Part shown: positions 42,193 to 51,582 of the stretch, piece by piece
Layout of the letters: each line of letters starts with the position of its first letter
Position numbering within the stretch: the stretch's first letter is position 1
Program-made: the position numbers and the translations under genes
The notes under the pieces: model-generated
What the model saw: the letters and a program-made list of their open reading frames with translations, nothing else
What the model was told of the DNA's origin: nothing
The model's database searches: none
Assembly: GCF_041929345.1 (NCBI RefSeq)
Contig: NZ_JBHFNQ010000217.1
Span: 1-64,000, forward strand
DNA from: Floridanema aerugineum
GTDB lineage: Bacteria; Cyanobacteriota; Cyanobacteriia; Cyanobacteriales; Aerosakkonemataceae
Length of the DNA: 64,000 nucleotides
Reading direction: 5' to 3'

Positions 42193-42990
42193 TTAATTTT
42201 GACTAGCTATCTGTAGCTCTTCTTTAAGCATTCGCTGATAGATTTCTGGTAAGTATTGCGTCATTGAGTTATCTTCTTTGCCATATCCCAAACTTGTCCA
42301 AGTACCAGAAAGTAAACGCAATACTTCGTCGAGCTTTCCTTGACGCAGGAGATTAGAAATATCTACTCCCCAAGCAAGGCGATCGCTTAACCAAGCATAG
42401 ACGATCGCATCTTGATACTCAGGTTCAAAACTATACCCAGTCCAAAACAAAAAAGGCGACGGTTTTGGGTGATACCGTTCCGCCTTTTCTACCCATGTCT
42501 TGTATAATATTTGATATCGTCCAGCTGCGGTAGTACATCTCCCCCGATTCGGCCCAGTAACTATCGTTACACATAACTGCGGATGATGACTCAAGTCATG
42601 TACCTGCTGACCACCATAAAGTACTGCGTAGGGATTCGGTTCATTTGACTCACTTGCCGAAATAGTTCGCATCAAAGCACGAATATAAGGATCGCCCCCA
42701 GTCATCATTAATGGTGGGATGATCACATCTGCTGGACTAGTTGGAGTCTGAGCCAAAAGTGTATCTTTGAGTAAATCTACACCTGACCTTGGTTCCGAAA
42801 GCTCTTTTTGACTATGTTGCCAATAAAAATAACCTGATTGTCTTTGGATAGCTTGGCAACTAATTAGCCAGAAGATCAGAGCCACAGCAGCCACAGAACT
42901 CGCAACTGTCACCCGCTTGAGAGTGAAATCTGACTTTTTTTTGCCTCTTGCAGAATGCTTGCGAGCCAATTTTCGAGCCAAAATCCCCAC
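42193..42990 (-). CDS. Membrane-anchored GH104-type muramidase (lambda-endolysin-like)
   Basis: This 265-residue protein has a basic cytoplasmic N-terminus, one transmembrane or signal-anchor helix (about residues 27-47, VTVASSVAAVALIFWLIS), a linker, and a C-terminal lysozyme-fold domain. The domain matches the lambda endolysin / GH104 lytic transglycosylase pattern: RTISASESNEPNPYAVLYGG (catalytic Glu in SASES), VHDLSHHP, TTAAGRYQILYKTW, and the C-terminal WTSLGYGKEDN. It probably cleaves peptidoglycan during growth or envelope remodelling. No holin or phage genes are nearby, so it is a cellular gene and not part of a prophage. Confidence 0.85.
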   Translation of the reverse strand: MGILARKLARKHSARGKKKSDFTLKRVTVASSVAAVALIFWLISCQAIQRQSGYFYWQHSQKELSEPRSGVDLLKDTLLAQTPTSPADVIIPPLMMTGGDPYIRALMRTISASESNEPNPYAVLYGGQQVHDLSHHPQLCVTIVTGPNRGRCTTAAGRYQILYKTWVEKAERYHPKPSPFLFWTGYSFEPEYQDAIVYAWLSDRLAWGVDISNLLRQGKLDEVLRLLSGTWTSLGYGKEDNSMTQYLPEIYQRMLKEELQIASQN

Positions 42991-43029
42991 TCCTCAACTC
43001 AATAAAACTCCGTTTCCATAATGTAGAGA

Positions 43030-43689
43030 TCATGTCACATTGGCAAAAAGTTCCTCCCAAGTTTTTTCTTTCCCTTGAGGCTCAGCAACAATTTCCACAA
43101 TTTTATTGGCGGCTGCTGGTTGAAATAATGCCTCAACACAAGTCTGCGCTACTTTAGTCCTTGGTATCCTACCTTCAAACAATGTGTCAGCGACAGACAT
43201 CACAACTTCTTGGGGATTTTCCTCATTCGTCAGACCACCAGGCCGAACTATGGTATAGGTCAGACCACTATTTTGGAGATATTCCTCAGCTTGTTTTTTC
43301 CACACTAAAATCAGCCAAAACAAATTTAGTGGATGAAAGAACCGTGATACACAAAGGGAAGTAACCAAAACAAAGTGTTGAATGTTATTAGCTTTAGCAA
43401 CATCAACTAAATTCTTGGTTCCTTCATAGTCTACTTTGTAAGGCCCTGTGGGGTCAAAACTAGGACTAGCGCCAGTAGCACAAAGTAGGACTGTACTATC
43501 TCCTATAGCCTGAGCTAGACTTAATGGTTGCAGTACATCCCCAACTACTAACTCTACTGGTTCTGGCAATAATCCTTTGGCTTTTTCCAAATCCCGCACT
43601 AGAGCGCGGACAGGAATTTGCCGCTTCACCAATTGTTGGACAATTCGGCGACCTGTTTCACCTGTTGCCCCGGCTACAAATGCTTTCAT
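43030..43689 (-). CDS. Atypical short-chain dehydrogenase (NAD(P)-binding, NmrA/Tic62-like)
   Basis: This 219-residue protein has a Rossmann motif at the N-terminus (VAGATGETGRRIVQQL), then VELVVGDVLQP, LLCATGA and TIVRPGGLTNEEN. These are typical of the atypical SDR group (SDR_a5, Tic62/HSCARG-like) that lacks the YxxxK catalytic pair and often serves as a redox sensor or assembly factor. The substrate is unknown. It lies 39 bp upstream of the GH104 gene on the same strand, so the two may be co-transcribed. It is divergent from the DUF1997 gene. Confidence 0.85.
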   Translation of the reverse strand: MKAFVAGATGETGRRIVQQLVKRQIPVRALVRDLEKAKGLLPEPVELVVGDVLQPLSLAQAIGDSTVLLCATGASPSFDPTGPYKVDYEGTKNLVDVAKANNIQHFVLVTSLCVSRFFHPLNLFWLILVWKKQAEEYLQNSGLTYTIVRPGGLTNEENPQEVVMSVADTLFEGRIPRTKVAQTCVEALFQPAAANKIVEIVAEPQGKEKTWEELFANVT

Positions 43690-44006
43690 GCTTCAAGCTA
43701 TATTGGTTAGCATCGTTTTACAATGAGACTTTTTTGAGTTACCTAACCCTAATAGAGATAGGATTCGCTCTGAAATGGTCAGCGTGCTGATTTTACCAGG
43801 ATAAGAAAGTTATATGCAACTGTTTTCTCCCTATAGGAGTATTTATTACGGAAAGAGGAGTTCCCCGGACAAAGAGATGTTTATCGAATCAAAGCTTAAC
43901 ATTTATTGATTTTATAGGTTAAAATTCACAACTTAGATGTAACTTTTTTTCCGGTGAATGGGCATCCTGAAAATAGACAACTAATAAACAATTTAGGATA
44001 GCATCT
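43690..44006. other. Divergent intergenic region SDR / DUF1997
   Basis: A 317-bp spacer with no supported gene. It should contain both promoters; no motif stands out. Confidence 0.45.
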
Positions 44007-44711
44007 ATGCAATCACAATACAGCGATTATCAATCTAGAGAACTGTCTGAGACGTTTTTGGATTATCGGCAAAATTTTTCGGAAGCAGAAGAGCCTACCG
44101 TACAAGCTACTGAAGAATTAGAGCCTTTTCGCTTTCATGGTAATTTTGAAGATTGTATGGAAATGTATGCGCCGCCAGAGGTAGTTGCTGAGTATCTCAA
44201 TGCTCATCATCAGTGGTTTCGGCGTTGTGCTCAACCGATGAAAGCTGAGCCTTTAGGGGAAAATGGCTATGCTTTAGTAATAGGAAGATTTGGTTCTTTT
44301 GGTTATGAAGTAGAGCCAAAAATTGGGTTACATCTATTACCACCGGAGGATAGTATTTACCGCATCCGCACAATTTCTATTCCCGGTTATGTGGCTCCTG
44401 GTTATGATGTGGATTTCAATGCAAAGATGAAATTACTGGAGGTAAAGGCTGATTCACTTGCGGGAAATACGGAGTTTACCAAGAATTTACCTAGTACAAT
44501 TACGAGGATAGAATGGCAACTAGATTTAGCTGTGTTTATTAAATTTCCCCGGTTTATTCATCGCTTACCGAAATCTTTAATTCAAAGCACTGGCGATCGC
44601 TTATTAGCCCAAATAGTCCGGCAAGTGAATCGTCGCTTAACTCAAAAAGTCCAAGAAGACTTTCACACTAGCTTAGGATTGCTTTTACCCCAAAAATCTC
44701 AAAGGCATTAA
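44007..44711 (+). CDS. DUF1997 domain-containing protein
   Basis: This 234-residue protein belongs to DUF1997, found in cyanobacteria and plastids. Family-like segments are FRFHGNFEDCMEMYAPPEVV, AHHQWFRRCAQPMKAEPLG, GYALVIGRFGSFGYEVEPKI and PKSLIQSTGDRLLAQIVRQV. The protein lacks a signal peptide or membrane helix. The fold resembles lipid-binding SRPBCC-type proteins, but that is a guess. Function is unknown. A strong terminator follows immediately after the stop. Confidence 0.85.
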   Translation: MQSQYSDYQSRELSETFLDYRQNFSEAEEPTVQATEELEPFRFHGNFEDCMEMYAPPEVVAEYLNAHHQWFRRCAQPMKAEPLGENGYALVIGRFGSFGYEVEPKIGLHLLPPEDSIYRIRTISIPGYVAPGYDVDFNAKMKLLEVKADSLAGNTEFTKNLPSTITRIEWQLDLAVFIKFPRFIHRLPKSLIQSTGDRLLAQIVRQVNRRLTQKVQEDFHTSLGLLLPQKSQRH

Positions 44712-44773
44712 TCGGGAATTTCCGAATTAATTTAAACTAGGGATTTTAATTCGGAAATTCCCGATTTTTTTTT
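44711..44773 (+). terminator. Rho-independent terminator of the DUF1997 gene
   Basis: A perfect 20-bp stem (44711-44730 with 44746-44765), with arm ATCGGGAATTTCCGAATTAA, and a 15-nt loop is followed by a run of nine T. It overlaps the last base of the stop codon. It also separates the convergent DUF4079 gene. Confidence 0.92.
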
Positions 44774-44774
44774 G

Positions 44775-45245
44775 TTACATTTTGCTGATGATTCTTTGCA
44801 CGATCTCAACCCCAGTAATTGCCTGCCAACCAAACAATACCAAAAGTACAACATTTAAAAAAATGTGGCTGTAGCGTGCCCAATTTTGTCCTTTTTGCAT
44901 CAAGGGAGAAAGTGCAGCTGAAGTAGCAATTAACCCTGTCATGCCTAACCCTACCAGTAAATGAGGGCCAACAAACAATTTGCCATTATTGATATATGTA
45001 ACACCCATACCAATTAGGGTGCCAACTACCATGACTGCCAAAAGTAAAGAGCCTACTTGGTAATGTTTGATGTTAAACTTACCCTTGATTAGCTCTTTCT
45101 TTGCTTCCCCTTCTGCGCTTCTGGTACGTCGCACCAAAACGCCCAGATATAAGGCATACAGGGACAAGGCGAATAGAATCCACATTAAAGTGGGGTGAAT
45201 AAATTGGCTCCAAACTTTCACAGATGTAGGTATTTCCAAGCTCAT
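44775..45245 (-). CDS. DUF4079 domain-containing membrane protein
   Basis: This 156-residue integral membrane protein has about four transmembrane helices (MWILFALSLYALYLGVLV, YQVGSLLLAVMVVGTLIG, LLVGLGMTGLIATSAAL and YSHIFLNVVLLVLFGWQ). It matches DUF4079, a cyanobacterial family with cytochrome-b561-like conserved histidines; here H17, H60, H94 and H126 could serve as heme ligands, which is an inference. The gene is convergent with DUF1997 and divergent from the ankyrin gene. Confidence 0.8.
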   Translation of the reverse strand: MSLEIPTSVKVWSQFIHPTLMWILFALSLYALYLGVLVRRTRSAEGEAKKELIKGKFNIKHYQVGSLLLAVMVVGTLIGMGVTYINNGKLFVGPHLLVGLGMTGLIATSAALSPLMQKGQNWARYSHIFLNVVLLVLFGWQAITGVEIVQRIISKM

Positions 45246-45457
45246 AGACTCTTAACGATGGGAGGAACTTTATAAAACTTAGCATAATTGTTCCAGTTCT
45301 TTGTATAGTTAAGATTATCTCCGATGTTTCTTGTGTAACAAATCGCTTTATTTGCATAATATAGCTGCACAATTGGCATAATGTCGGGGGTACTGTCTTC
45401 TCAAATTTGAGATTTAACGCTAAGTTGTCAGTGAGTGGAATGGAACGAGGGACAGGC

Positions 45458-46642
45458 ATGATCTCCACTAAAGATAAAGATGTTTTATTAAGACGAGCAG
45501 CACAGACTGGTGACATTAATGGAGTCAAAGCTTTACTTGCTCAAGGTGCAAATCTGAATTCTACTGATAAAGATGGCACTACTCCTTTGATGTTTGCGGC
45601 TCGAAATGGCTATATAGAAATAGTCACAGTGCTCTTAGAAGCTGGAGCTAATGTTAATAAGCCAAAAAAACTTAATGGTTCGACGGCTTTAATGTTGGCT
45701 GCTACTAGCAACCAAGTGGATGTAGTAAAGGCTTTAATCGCTGATGGCGCGGATGTGAACGCCAAAAACGATGAAGGAAGCACCGCATTGATGGCAGCTG
45801 CTTTTAGGGGAAACACGGAAGTAGTGCAGCTTTTGTTGGCTGCTGGTGCGGAAGTGAATGTGAGAGATAAGGATGAAGATACGGCGTTGACTCTAGCGGC
45901 TAATAGTGGTTTTACGGATGTGGTAGCGGCTTTATTGGCGGCTTTAGCGGAAGTGAATCAAACTAGTGGTGGGGAAACGGCGTTAACTTTAGCAGCTGAC
46001 CAAGGACATTTGGGAGTTGTCCAAGCGCTGTTAGCCGCTGGTGCGGATGTGAATGCGAAAAATCCTGATGGATGGACAGGGTTAATCTCAGCGGCTGCTG
46101 GTGGTCATACTGAGATTGTCAGAAGTTTATTGGATAAGGGTGCTGATATCAATGCCCAGGATTCCGATCGCGAAACAGCTTTACATTTGGCTGTGGTGGA
46201 AGGGAATCTTGCTGTGGTAGAAGTTCTGTTGGAAAGGGGGGCAGATTTTCAAGCGAAAAATCAACTTGGCGATACACCTTTGCTGTTGGCAGCTTTACAT
46301 AATCATGAGCAAATTGTAGCGATTTTGCAAAAGTTTGGTGCTGATTGTAATGCTACTAATTTTGATGAAACTGCTTTAACTTTGGCAGTATCTAACGGTA
46401 ATTTCAGTATGGTGCAAATTTTATTAGCTGGTGGTGCGGATGTTAATTTGGCTACGGAAGATGGAAAAACTGGGTTAATTAAGGCAATAGAAAATAGTAG
46501 TAGTGATATTTTGCAATTGTTAATTTCAGCTGGTGCTGATGTGAATGTGAAACGCGATGGAATGACGGCTTTAGCGATCGCCAAATCTATTGGTGATTCC
46601 GAGATCGTCAAATTACTGGAAGCAGCAGGAGCACAGGAGTAA
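45458..46642 (+). CDS. Ankyrin repeat protein
   Basis: This protein of about 394 residues consists almost wholly of ankyrin repeats (about twelve), each with the pattern DGxTALMxAAxxGHxEIVxxLLxAGADVN. I chose the ATG at 45458 (MISTKDKDVLLRRAAQTG) because GAGGGA lies upstream and the first repeat starts at once; the frame extends back to a TTG at 45407. No transmembrane or other domain is present, so a cytoplasmic protein-protein interaction role is likely. Partners are unknown. The repeats are well conserved in sequence among themselves, which is common for the family. Confidence 0.93.
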   Translation: MISTKDKDVLLRRAAQTGDINGVKALLAQGANLNSTDKDGTTPLMFAARNGYIEIVTVLLEAGANVNKPKKLNGSTALMLAATSNQVDVVKALIADGADVNAKNDEGSTALMAAAFRGNTEVVQLLLAAGAEVNVRDKDEDTALTLAANSGFTDVVAALLAALAEVNQTSGGETALTLAADQGHLGVVQALLAAGADVNAKNPDGWTGLISAAAGGHTEIVRSLLDKGADINAQDSDRETALHLAVVEGNLAVVEVLLERGADFQAKNQLGDTPLLLAALHNHEQIVAILQKFGADCNATNFDETALTLAVSNGNFSMVQILLAGGADVNLATEDGKTGLIKAIENSSSDILQLLISAGADVNVKRDGMTALAIAKSIGDSEIVKLLEAAGAQE

Positions 46643-46690
46643 GCAAGGGAGCAGGGGGGCACAGGTGCAGGGGTGTTCTTTTGAGTTTTT

Positions 46691-46739
46691 CCCTAACCCC
46701 TAACCCCTAACCCCTAACCCCTAACCCCTAACCCCTAAC
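46691..46739. repeat. Heptamer tandem array (CCCTAAC, seven copies)
   Basis: Seven perfect CCCTAAC units lie between the convergent ankyrin and 2OG oxygenase genes. It is a cyanobacterial STRR-type array; the unit is telomere-like by chance of composition. Confidence 0.92.
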
Positions 46740-46763
46740 CCCGCCCCAGTCCCCAATCTCAAC

Positions 46764-47672
46764 TCAAAACTTAAAATTTTCTTCTCGACGTACCCAACCG
46801 TTAATAGTGAACCGACTGTTAGCAAATGCTTTGTCTACACAAGTTACTGGCAGAACTTCGTGATAGCATTGGCTGGGGAAAAAGACTATGCTGTTGTTGC
46901 GTGGTTCGATGGTTTGGAAACTGTCACTTGGGTAATCGCAAGAGTTGAGGATTTTGCGATCGTAAACTAGTAATTCTCCACCATAAAAAGGTTTGGGTTC
47001 TCGATAAAAATAGTAGGAATAAGTCAATTCTCTAGTGGCAGTTTCGGGAGTTCCGTTATCCTTGTGTAACCGGAAGTAATTATTATCATTATGGGCTGTT
47101 AATTGTGCTTCAATGCGCGAAATGGGAAATAATCCCATACCCAATTTACTCAGGACAAAAGGTATGGCTTTTCTGAAGCGCCGCAGAAAGATTTCGGAAA
47201 TTTCAGGAAATTGGTATAAAACCGAGGATTTTCGATGATCTGGATGATAGGAAGTATTAGTTCTGGAGGCGGTATCTACAAAAGCTGACTCTTTTTCTAA
47301 ACTATAACTAATTAGTTTTAACTTTTCTTCTTCAGTCAAAAAGTTGTCAATTTGCACTAATGGAGTAGGGAAAATATTTGTTCCTTGCAGGTCATTTGAG
47401 GCGATATTTTCTAATAGTAATGGTGGTTCAGTTACTACGCCAACGAGCGAACTTTGGGGAAAAGATAAAGCAGAATGACCATTTTCTAATGGTATATGAA
47501 ACCATTGTGCTCCTGAATTTGTTTGTGGTTGAGAGTCACCTCTAATTACAGCTAAAAGACTTTGTAATAGTGGCGAGTTTGTCTTTAGCCAAATGGTGTA
47601 GTTATGTCCTCCATTCAGGAGGATGTTAACTTTGACTTCTGGAGTTGCGATCGCTTCTAGATAAAATTCCAT
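46764..47672 (-). CDS. 2-oxoglutarate / Fe(II)-dependent oxygenase (prolyl 4-hydroxylase-like)
   Basis: The protein has 302 residues. The C-terminal half (about 120-300) holds the double-stranded beta-helix with the iron triad: FRLHKDNG (H and D), SQCYHEVLPV (H) and the 2-oxoglutarate-binding arginine in NSRFTINGW. The N-terminal 110 residues are not recognised. Substrates of the family include proteins (Pro hydroxylation), amino acids and nucleic acids; none can be inferred here. It is upstream of nothing obvious and convergent with the ankyrin gene. Confidence 0.88.
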   Translation of the reverse strand: MEFYLEAIATPEVKVNILLNGGHNYTIWLKTNSPLLQSLLAVIRGDSQPQTNSGAQWFHIPLENGHSALSFPQSSLVGVVTEPPLLLENIASNDLQGTNIFPTPLVQIDNFLTEEEKLKLISYSLEKESAFVDTASRTNTSYHPDHRKSSVLYQFPEISEIFLRRFRKAIPFVLSKLGMGLFPISRIEAQLTAHNDNNYFRLHKDNGTPETATRELTYSYYFYREPKPFYGGELLVYDRKILNSCDYPSDSFQTIEPRNNSIVFFPSQCYHEVLPVTCVDKAFANSRFTINGWVRREENFKF

Positions 47673-47798
47673 AGAATACTCTCAATCACAATCTGCAAAG
47701 TAAAAAGGGAAAATCCGATCGGGATTTACAGATTTAACAGATTTACCAGCTTTTATTAATTAATCCCGATCGAAAATGTCAATCCCTAAATCCCGATG

Positions 47799-49319
47799 CT
47801 AATGCAGGAAATGACGGATACCTGTTAATACCATGACTATGCCTAATTCATTAGCCGCTGCGATCGAATCTTTATCGCGTAGACTTCCGCCTGGTTGAAC
47901 GATCGCTTTAATTCCCGCCGCCGCAGCGGTTCTTACTGAATCATCAAAAGGAAAGAAACCATCACTAGCTAAAAAAGCATTTTGCGCTTTTTCTCCAGCT
48001 TCTTCTAAAGCAATTTTAACCGAACCTACACGATTCATTTGACCTGCACCAACACCAAGGGTAGTGTTGTCTTTTGTCACCACAATAGCATTAGATTTGA
48101 CGTGCTTACAAACCTTCCAAGCAAATAATAATTCTGCTAATTCTTCTGGTGTTGGTTGCTTTTCTGTCACCACTTGCCATTCACTAGTATTTTCCTCTGC
48201 ATCATCAGAATTTTGCACCAACAAACCGCCAGCAATTACCTTGACTGTTTGTTTTGGCCCTGTTTTCAAATCTGCTAAAGTTAAGACGCGCAAATTGGAT
48301 TTTGCTGCTAATATTTCCTGTGCTTCAGGTTCACAACTTGGCGCGACAATACATTCTAAAAATGTTTTGGTTAAAGCTGTAGCTGTTGCTGCGTCAATTG
48401 GTTGATTTAAAGCCACAATTCCCCCAAAAGCGGAAACAGCATCAGCATTAAAAGCTTTTTCATAAGCTTGGGCTAAAGTATTACCTAAAGCTACACCACA
48501 GGGATTGGTATGTTTTAAAATTGCCGCAGCGGGAGTGTCGCTAAATTCGGCAATAATTCTTCTGGCAGCTTCCAAATCTACTAAATTATTGTAACTTAAT
48601 TCTTTACCTTGTAATTTAGTAGCAGCTGTCCAACCTGTAGCAACGGTTCCTGTTTGATACCAGGCAGCTGGTTGATGAGGATTTTCTCCGTAACGCAGGG
48701 GTTGCAACTGTTTTCCTGAAATATTGAAAAAGGAATCATCAGTTGCTAAATAATTAGAAATTGCTAAATCGTAAGTAGAAGTATGTCTAAATGCTGCTAA
48801 TGCACAAGCTTTACGAAAATCAAAACTTGGTTCTCCATTTTGCCGCAATTCTTCTACATAATTTTTATATTGATCGGGGTTGGACAATACTGTTAAATGA
48901 GCGAAATTTTTCGCTGCGGCGCGAATCATTGCAGGGCCACCAATATCGATTTGTTCCACTGCTTCTGCTAAAGTTACATTAGGTTTGGCAATAGTTTGTT
49001 CAAAGGGATAAAGGTTGACTACTACCAAATCTATGGGGCGAATTTGGTGTGTTTCTAAATCTTTAATATCTTCTGGTAAATCTTTTCTGGCTAAAATTCC
49101 CCCATGAATTCGAGGGTGGAGAGTTTTCACTCTTCCCCCTAAAATTTCGGGAAACCCTGTATAATCTGAAACTTTTGTGACTGGTAAACCTGCTTCTTTC
49201 AAGGTAACAGCGGTTCCGCCACTGCTGATTAAATCAAATTGAAATTCTTCGACAAGAATTCGAGCAAAGTCTACTAATCCAGTTTTATCAGAGGTACTCA
49301 GCAGTGCTAGACGCGCCAT
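47799..49319 (-). CDS. purH: Bifunctional AICAR transformylase / IMP cyclohydrolase
   Basis: This 506-residue enzyme carries out the last two steps of de novo purine synthesis. The N-terminal cyclohydrolase domain begins MARLALLSTSDKTGLVDFAR and includes SSGGTAVTLKEAGLPVTKV, GRVKTLHPRIHGGILARK and VVVNLYPFE. The C-terminal transformylase domain includes RYGENPHQPAAWYQ, LKHTNPCGVA, KHVKSNAIV and FFPFDDSVRTAAAAGIKAIVQPGG. Length and both domains are complete. It appears monocistronic. Confidence 0.98.
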   Translation of the reverse strand: MARLALLSTSDKTGLVDFARILVEEFQFDLISSGGTAVTLKEAGLPVTKVSDYTGFPEILGGRVKTLHPRIHGGILARKDLPEDIKDLETHQIRPIDLVVVNLYPFEQTIAKPNVTLAEAVEQIDIGGPAMIRAAAKNFAHLTVLSNPDQYKNYVEELRQNGEPSFDFRKACALAAFRHTSTYDLAISNYLATDDSFFNISGKQLQPLRYGENPHQPAAWYQTGTVATGWTAATKLQGKELSYNNLVDLEAARRIIAEFSDTPAAAILKHTNPCGVALGNTLAQAYEKAFNADAVSAFGGIVALNQPIDAATATALTKTFLECIVAPSCEPEAQEILAAKSNLRVLTLADLKTGPKQTVKVIAGGLLVQNSDDAEENTSEWQVVTEKQPTPEELAELLFAWKVCKHVKSNAIVVTKDNTTLGVGAGQMNRVGSVKIALEEAGEKAQNAFLASDGFFPFDDSVRTAAAAGIKAIVQPGGSLRDKDSIAAANELGIVMVLTGIRHFLH

Positions 49320-49404
49320 GACCTTAATTTTTCCTATCGCTGATTGACCATTAGCGATCTTACCTGATAATCAGGAATTAGAAACTGATTAATTTATTAA
49401 ATGT

Positions 49405-50655
49405 TTAGATGATGTCATCTAAGATACGGGGATTTGTTAAGGTAATGTCATAAGTTTCTAAGCTTGCTTGTTTGCGTAACTTTAATAGTTGCCTTGCTTG
49501 TAAGTCGGCATCCAAGTTAGCTAATGCTTGAGCTTCTTTATCTAGTAATGGTGATTGGGGGGCGTTTATTACTTGTAATCTGGCATTTTTGAGTAGTTTA
49601 CTTGCCATTTCGTAGTCGCCGCGATCGAGATGTTTTACTGCTTCCTTTTTCGCTCTAGCTACCATCATTAATAATGTTCTTTGTTGGACTTCTAAATTGG
49701 GGGGGAATTCACTTATTGATGCTGAATTAATTACAGGTAAGCGTAGACTTGTCCAAATTTTTTGTAGTTCTTCTTGTTTGGGATTTTTCCAATTTAAGCG
49801 GAAATAGCACAGGTCTGTAATTTGTGGAATTGGTGGCACTTGCAATCTTACCACTACTTCCATTGGATTACCCATAATTAAGTTTGGTAATTGAAATCTG
49901 CCTCTTTGATCGGTTTCTAAATCGTTCAGTACGTCTTCAATTTCTACGGCTCCTTGCGGATCGATCGCTAAACTCACAGTATGCCCTACTGTTGCCATTA
50001 AATCTTGTAATTCTGTGCGAAAAATAATCGGCAATTTTTCGGGAGATTGGATGTAATAATATCCGCCATTTCCGCGTTTTGCCATTGAGGTTAGTAAGTC
50101 TTCATCGTAATGATTACCCACACCCATTGTTGTTGTACTTACGCCCTGTTGTGCTAAGCCATAAACATCTGTGGCGATGACATAAGGATTTTTTTCACCG
50201 ACGCTACTAAAGCCATCAGAAAGCAAAATTACTCGATTTAAATGTTGGGAATTAAGATGTTTAATAACTTGAATTGCTCCGGCTTGCCAACCTGCGTGTA
50301 GGGCGGTTCCATATCCGGGTTGAATTTGTTGAATTTGATGAATTATATTAGCTTTATCTACGGCAAATGTACTATCTACTAGGGTATAAACTGCCCGATC
50401 GAATACTACTACACTGACGCGATCGGTAATTAAAAGTTGTTGCACTGCATAGCAAGCTGCTTTTTTCACATAATCGATTTTTCTTCCTTTCATGGAACTT
50501 GAGCGATCGATTACTAAGCACAAGTTTAAAGGTGGTCTTTGTAAGTCTTTTTCCGGTGCAGGTGGAATAATTCTAATTAGAACATCCAAATCTGATGGTA
50601 CATCTGAACAAATCGCAGCACGTAAGGGAATTAATTCAATTTGTGGTACTTGCAT
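49405..50655 (-). CDS. VWA domain-containing protein
   Basis: This protein of 416 residues runs from the ATG at 50655 (MQVPQIELIPLRAAICSD); an in-frame TTG at 50688 would add 11 residues. A von Willebrand factor A domain is near the N-terminus with the metal-dependent adhesion motif DRSSSM and the downstream acidic residue in LLSDGFSSVG. The rest is a beta-rich region (QRGRFQLPNLIMGNPMEVVV) and a helical C-terminus. No signal peptide is seen. VWA proteins of this type in cyanobacteria often act with MoxR-type AAA proteins or phosphorylation systems, but no partner is adjacent. Confidence 0.88.
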   Translation of the reverse strand: MQVPQIELIPLRAAICSDVPSDLDVLIRIIPPAPEKDLQRPPLNLCLVIDRSSSMKGRKIDYVKKAACYAVQQLLITDRVSVVVFDRAVYTLVDSTFAVDKANIIHQIQQIQPGYGTALHAGWQAGAIQVIKHLNSQHLNRVILLSDGFSSVGEKNPYVIATDVYGLAQQGVSTTTMGVGNHYDEDLLTSMAKRGNGGYYYIQSPEKLPIIFRTELQDLMATVGHTVSLAIDPQGAVEIEDVLNDLETDQRGRFQLPNLIMGNPMEVVVRLQVPPIPQITDLCYFRLNWKNPKQEELQKIWTSLRLPVINSASISEFPPNLEVQQRTLLMMVARAKKEAVKHLDRGDYEMASKLLKNARLQVINAPQSPLLDKEAQALANLDADLQARQLLKLRKQASLETYDITLTNPRILDDII

Positions 50656-51080
50656 CCACCGAACTCCATTGAAAACGAAAGGGAACAATAAATTTAAACA
50701 AGAATAGCAGCATTATAGATACAAAAAAGTACCCAAATAAATTTAGAAGTATATGGAAAATATTTGTAATTCTCTAGGAATTATCATTAAATAAATCAGC
50801 GAAAATGATTGCTGTAAGACATCCATTGTCTCAGCAATAATTAGTAGATTTACCACCTCAATCTTAAAACTAAGACTAACTAGTGAAATCCGTATAATCT
50901 CACTCAAAGAAATAGGGTTTACTAGCTAGTTCATAGTATTTATACGGTTAATTCTACAAAATAATATTATGAAAGATACATTCCCTCAAGAAACTTCACC
51001 GAATCTTCATAAAAGTCAGAGTTGCGTATATTTACGTAAAAGTAATTCTTAAGAATGATTTAATAATTTAGCGAAATTAA
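50656..51080. other. AT-rich intergenic region upstream of the VWA gene
   Basis: About 425 bp without a supported gene, between the VWA gene and the tnpB remnant. It probably includes the left part of the decayed insertion element, but no tnpB coding sequence could be recognised here. Confidence 0.45.
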
Positions 51081-51510
51081 GGTTTTAGCGATCGCCTAAT
51101 ATCATTTCTCAAAATTAATCTCGGACAACGCAACAATCAAAACTTTGTACAAGTTCCTGTATCTATACTTAGACTCAAGCTGCAAAGCCTCTGTAGTCGT
51201 CACGGAATTGAATTTGTTGAGCAAGAGGAAAGCTACACAAGTATTGCTAGTTTTCTCGATAATGACGTTATTCCTGTCTACAACGCTGACAATCCAGAGC
51301 CGCGCAAGTTTTCCGGGAAGCGAGTCAAAAGAGGTTTGTATCGCACCAAGCAAGGTTGGTTGATTAATGCCGATATTAGGTGCAGCTAATATCTTGAGAA
51401 AACATTTAAGTAAACAGAATGAAAGTATTTTCGGACTGTCTAGGGGTTGTTTGGCACAACCTTTAAGAGTGAAAATCTTGCAAAGAATCTCCCGTTACAT
51501 CCGCTCTTGA
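51081..51510 (+). pseudogene. Decayed tnpB (IS200/IS605-family RNA-guided nuclease), C-terminal remnant
   Basis: A frame with no start codon, open from 51081, encodes about 100 residues of the TnpB C-terminus. The segments are INLGQRNNQNFVQVPVSILR, GIEFVEQEESYTSIASF, FSGKRVKRGLYRTKQGW and LINADI. It then hits a stop. Resuming about 2 nt out of frame gives GAANILRK...GLSRGCLAQPLRVKI, the usual TnpB end. So the gene has lost about three quarters of its 5' side and carries a frameshift near 51374. The zinc-finger part seen in some TnpB proteins is not evident. The right-end hairpin of the element follows at once. Confidence 0.85.
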
Positions 51511-51520
51511 TTAACGGGAG
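51489..51520. mobile_element. Right-end hairpin of the IS605-type element
   Basis: CTCCCGTTA (51489-51497) pairs with TAACGGGAG (51512-51520) around a 14-nt loop, and GTGTCAA follows. This is the typical shape and sequence of the right end of IS200/IS605 elements, which overlaps the tnpB 3' end and the guide RNA. The matching left end was not found. Confidence 0.75.
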
Positions 51521-51582
51521 TGTCAAGAATAAAACTATTGGTCTAAAATCAAAGGCGTTAGTCTGAATTTAGGAGCAAACTT

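Noticed and set aside
42193..42990. GH104 endolysin as evidence of a prophage
   Set aside because: It has an N-terminal membrane anchor and is surrounded by ordinary genes; no holin, integrase, capsid or tail genes are present.
46691..46739. CCCTAAC array as a telomere or linear-replicon end
   Set aside because: The unit is a heptamer of only seven copies in the middle of a gene-dense region between convergent genes; it fits the cyanobacterial STRR class better.
51102..51363. Two short overlapping frames (one per strand) as small genes
   Set aside because: The plus-strand DNA reads as TnpB C-terminus in a different frame, so both are shadows of the pseudogene.
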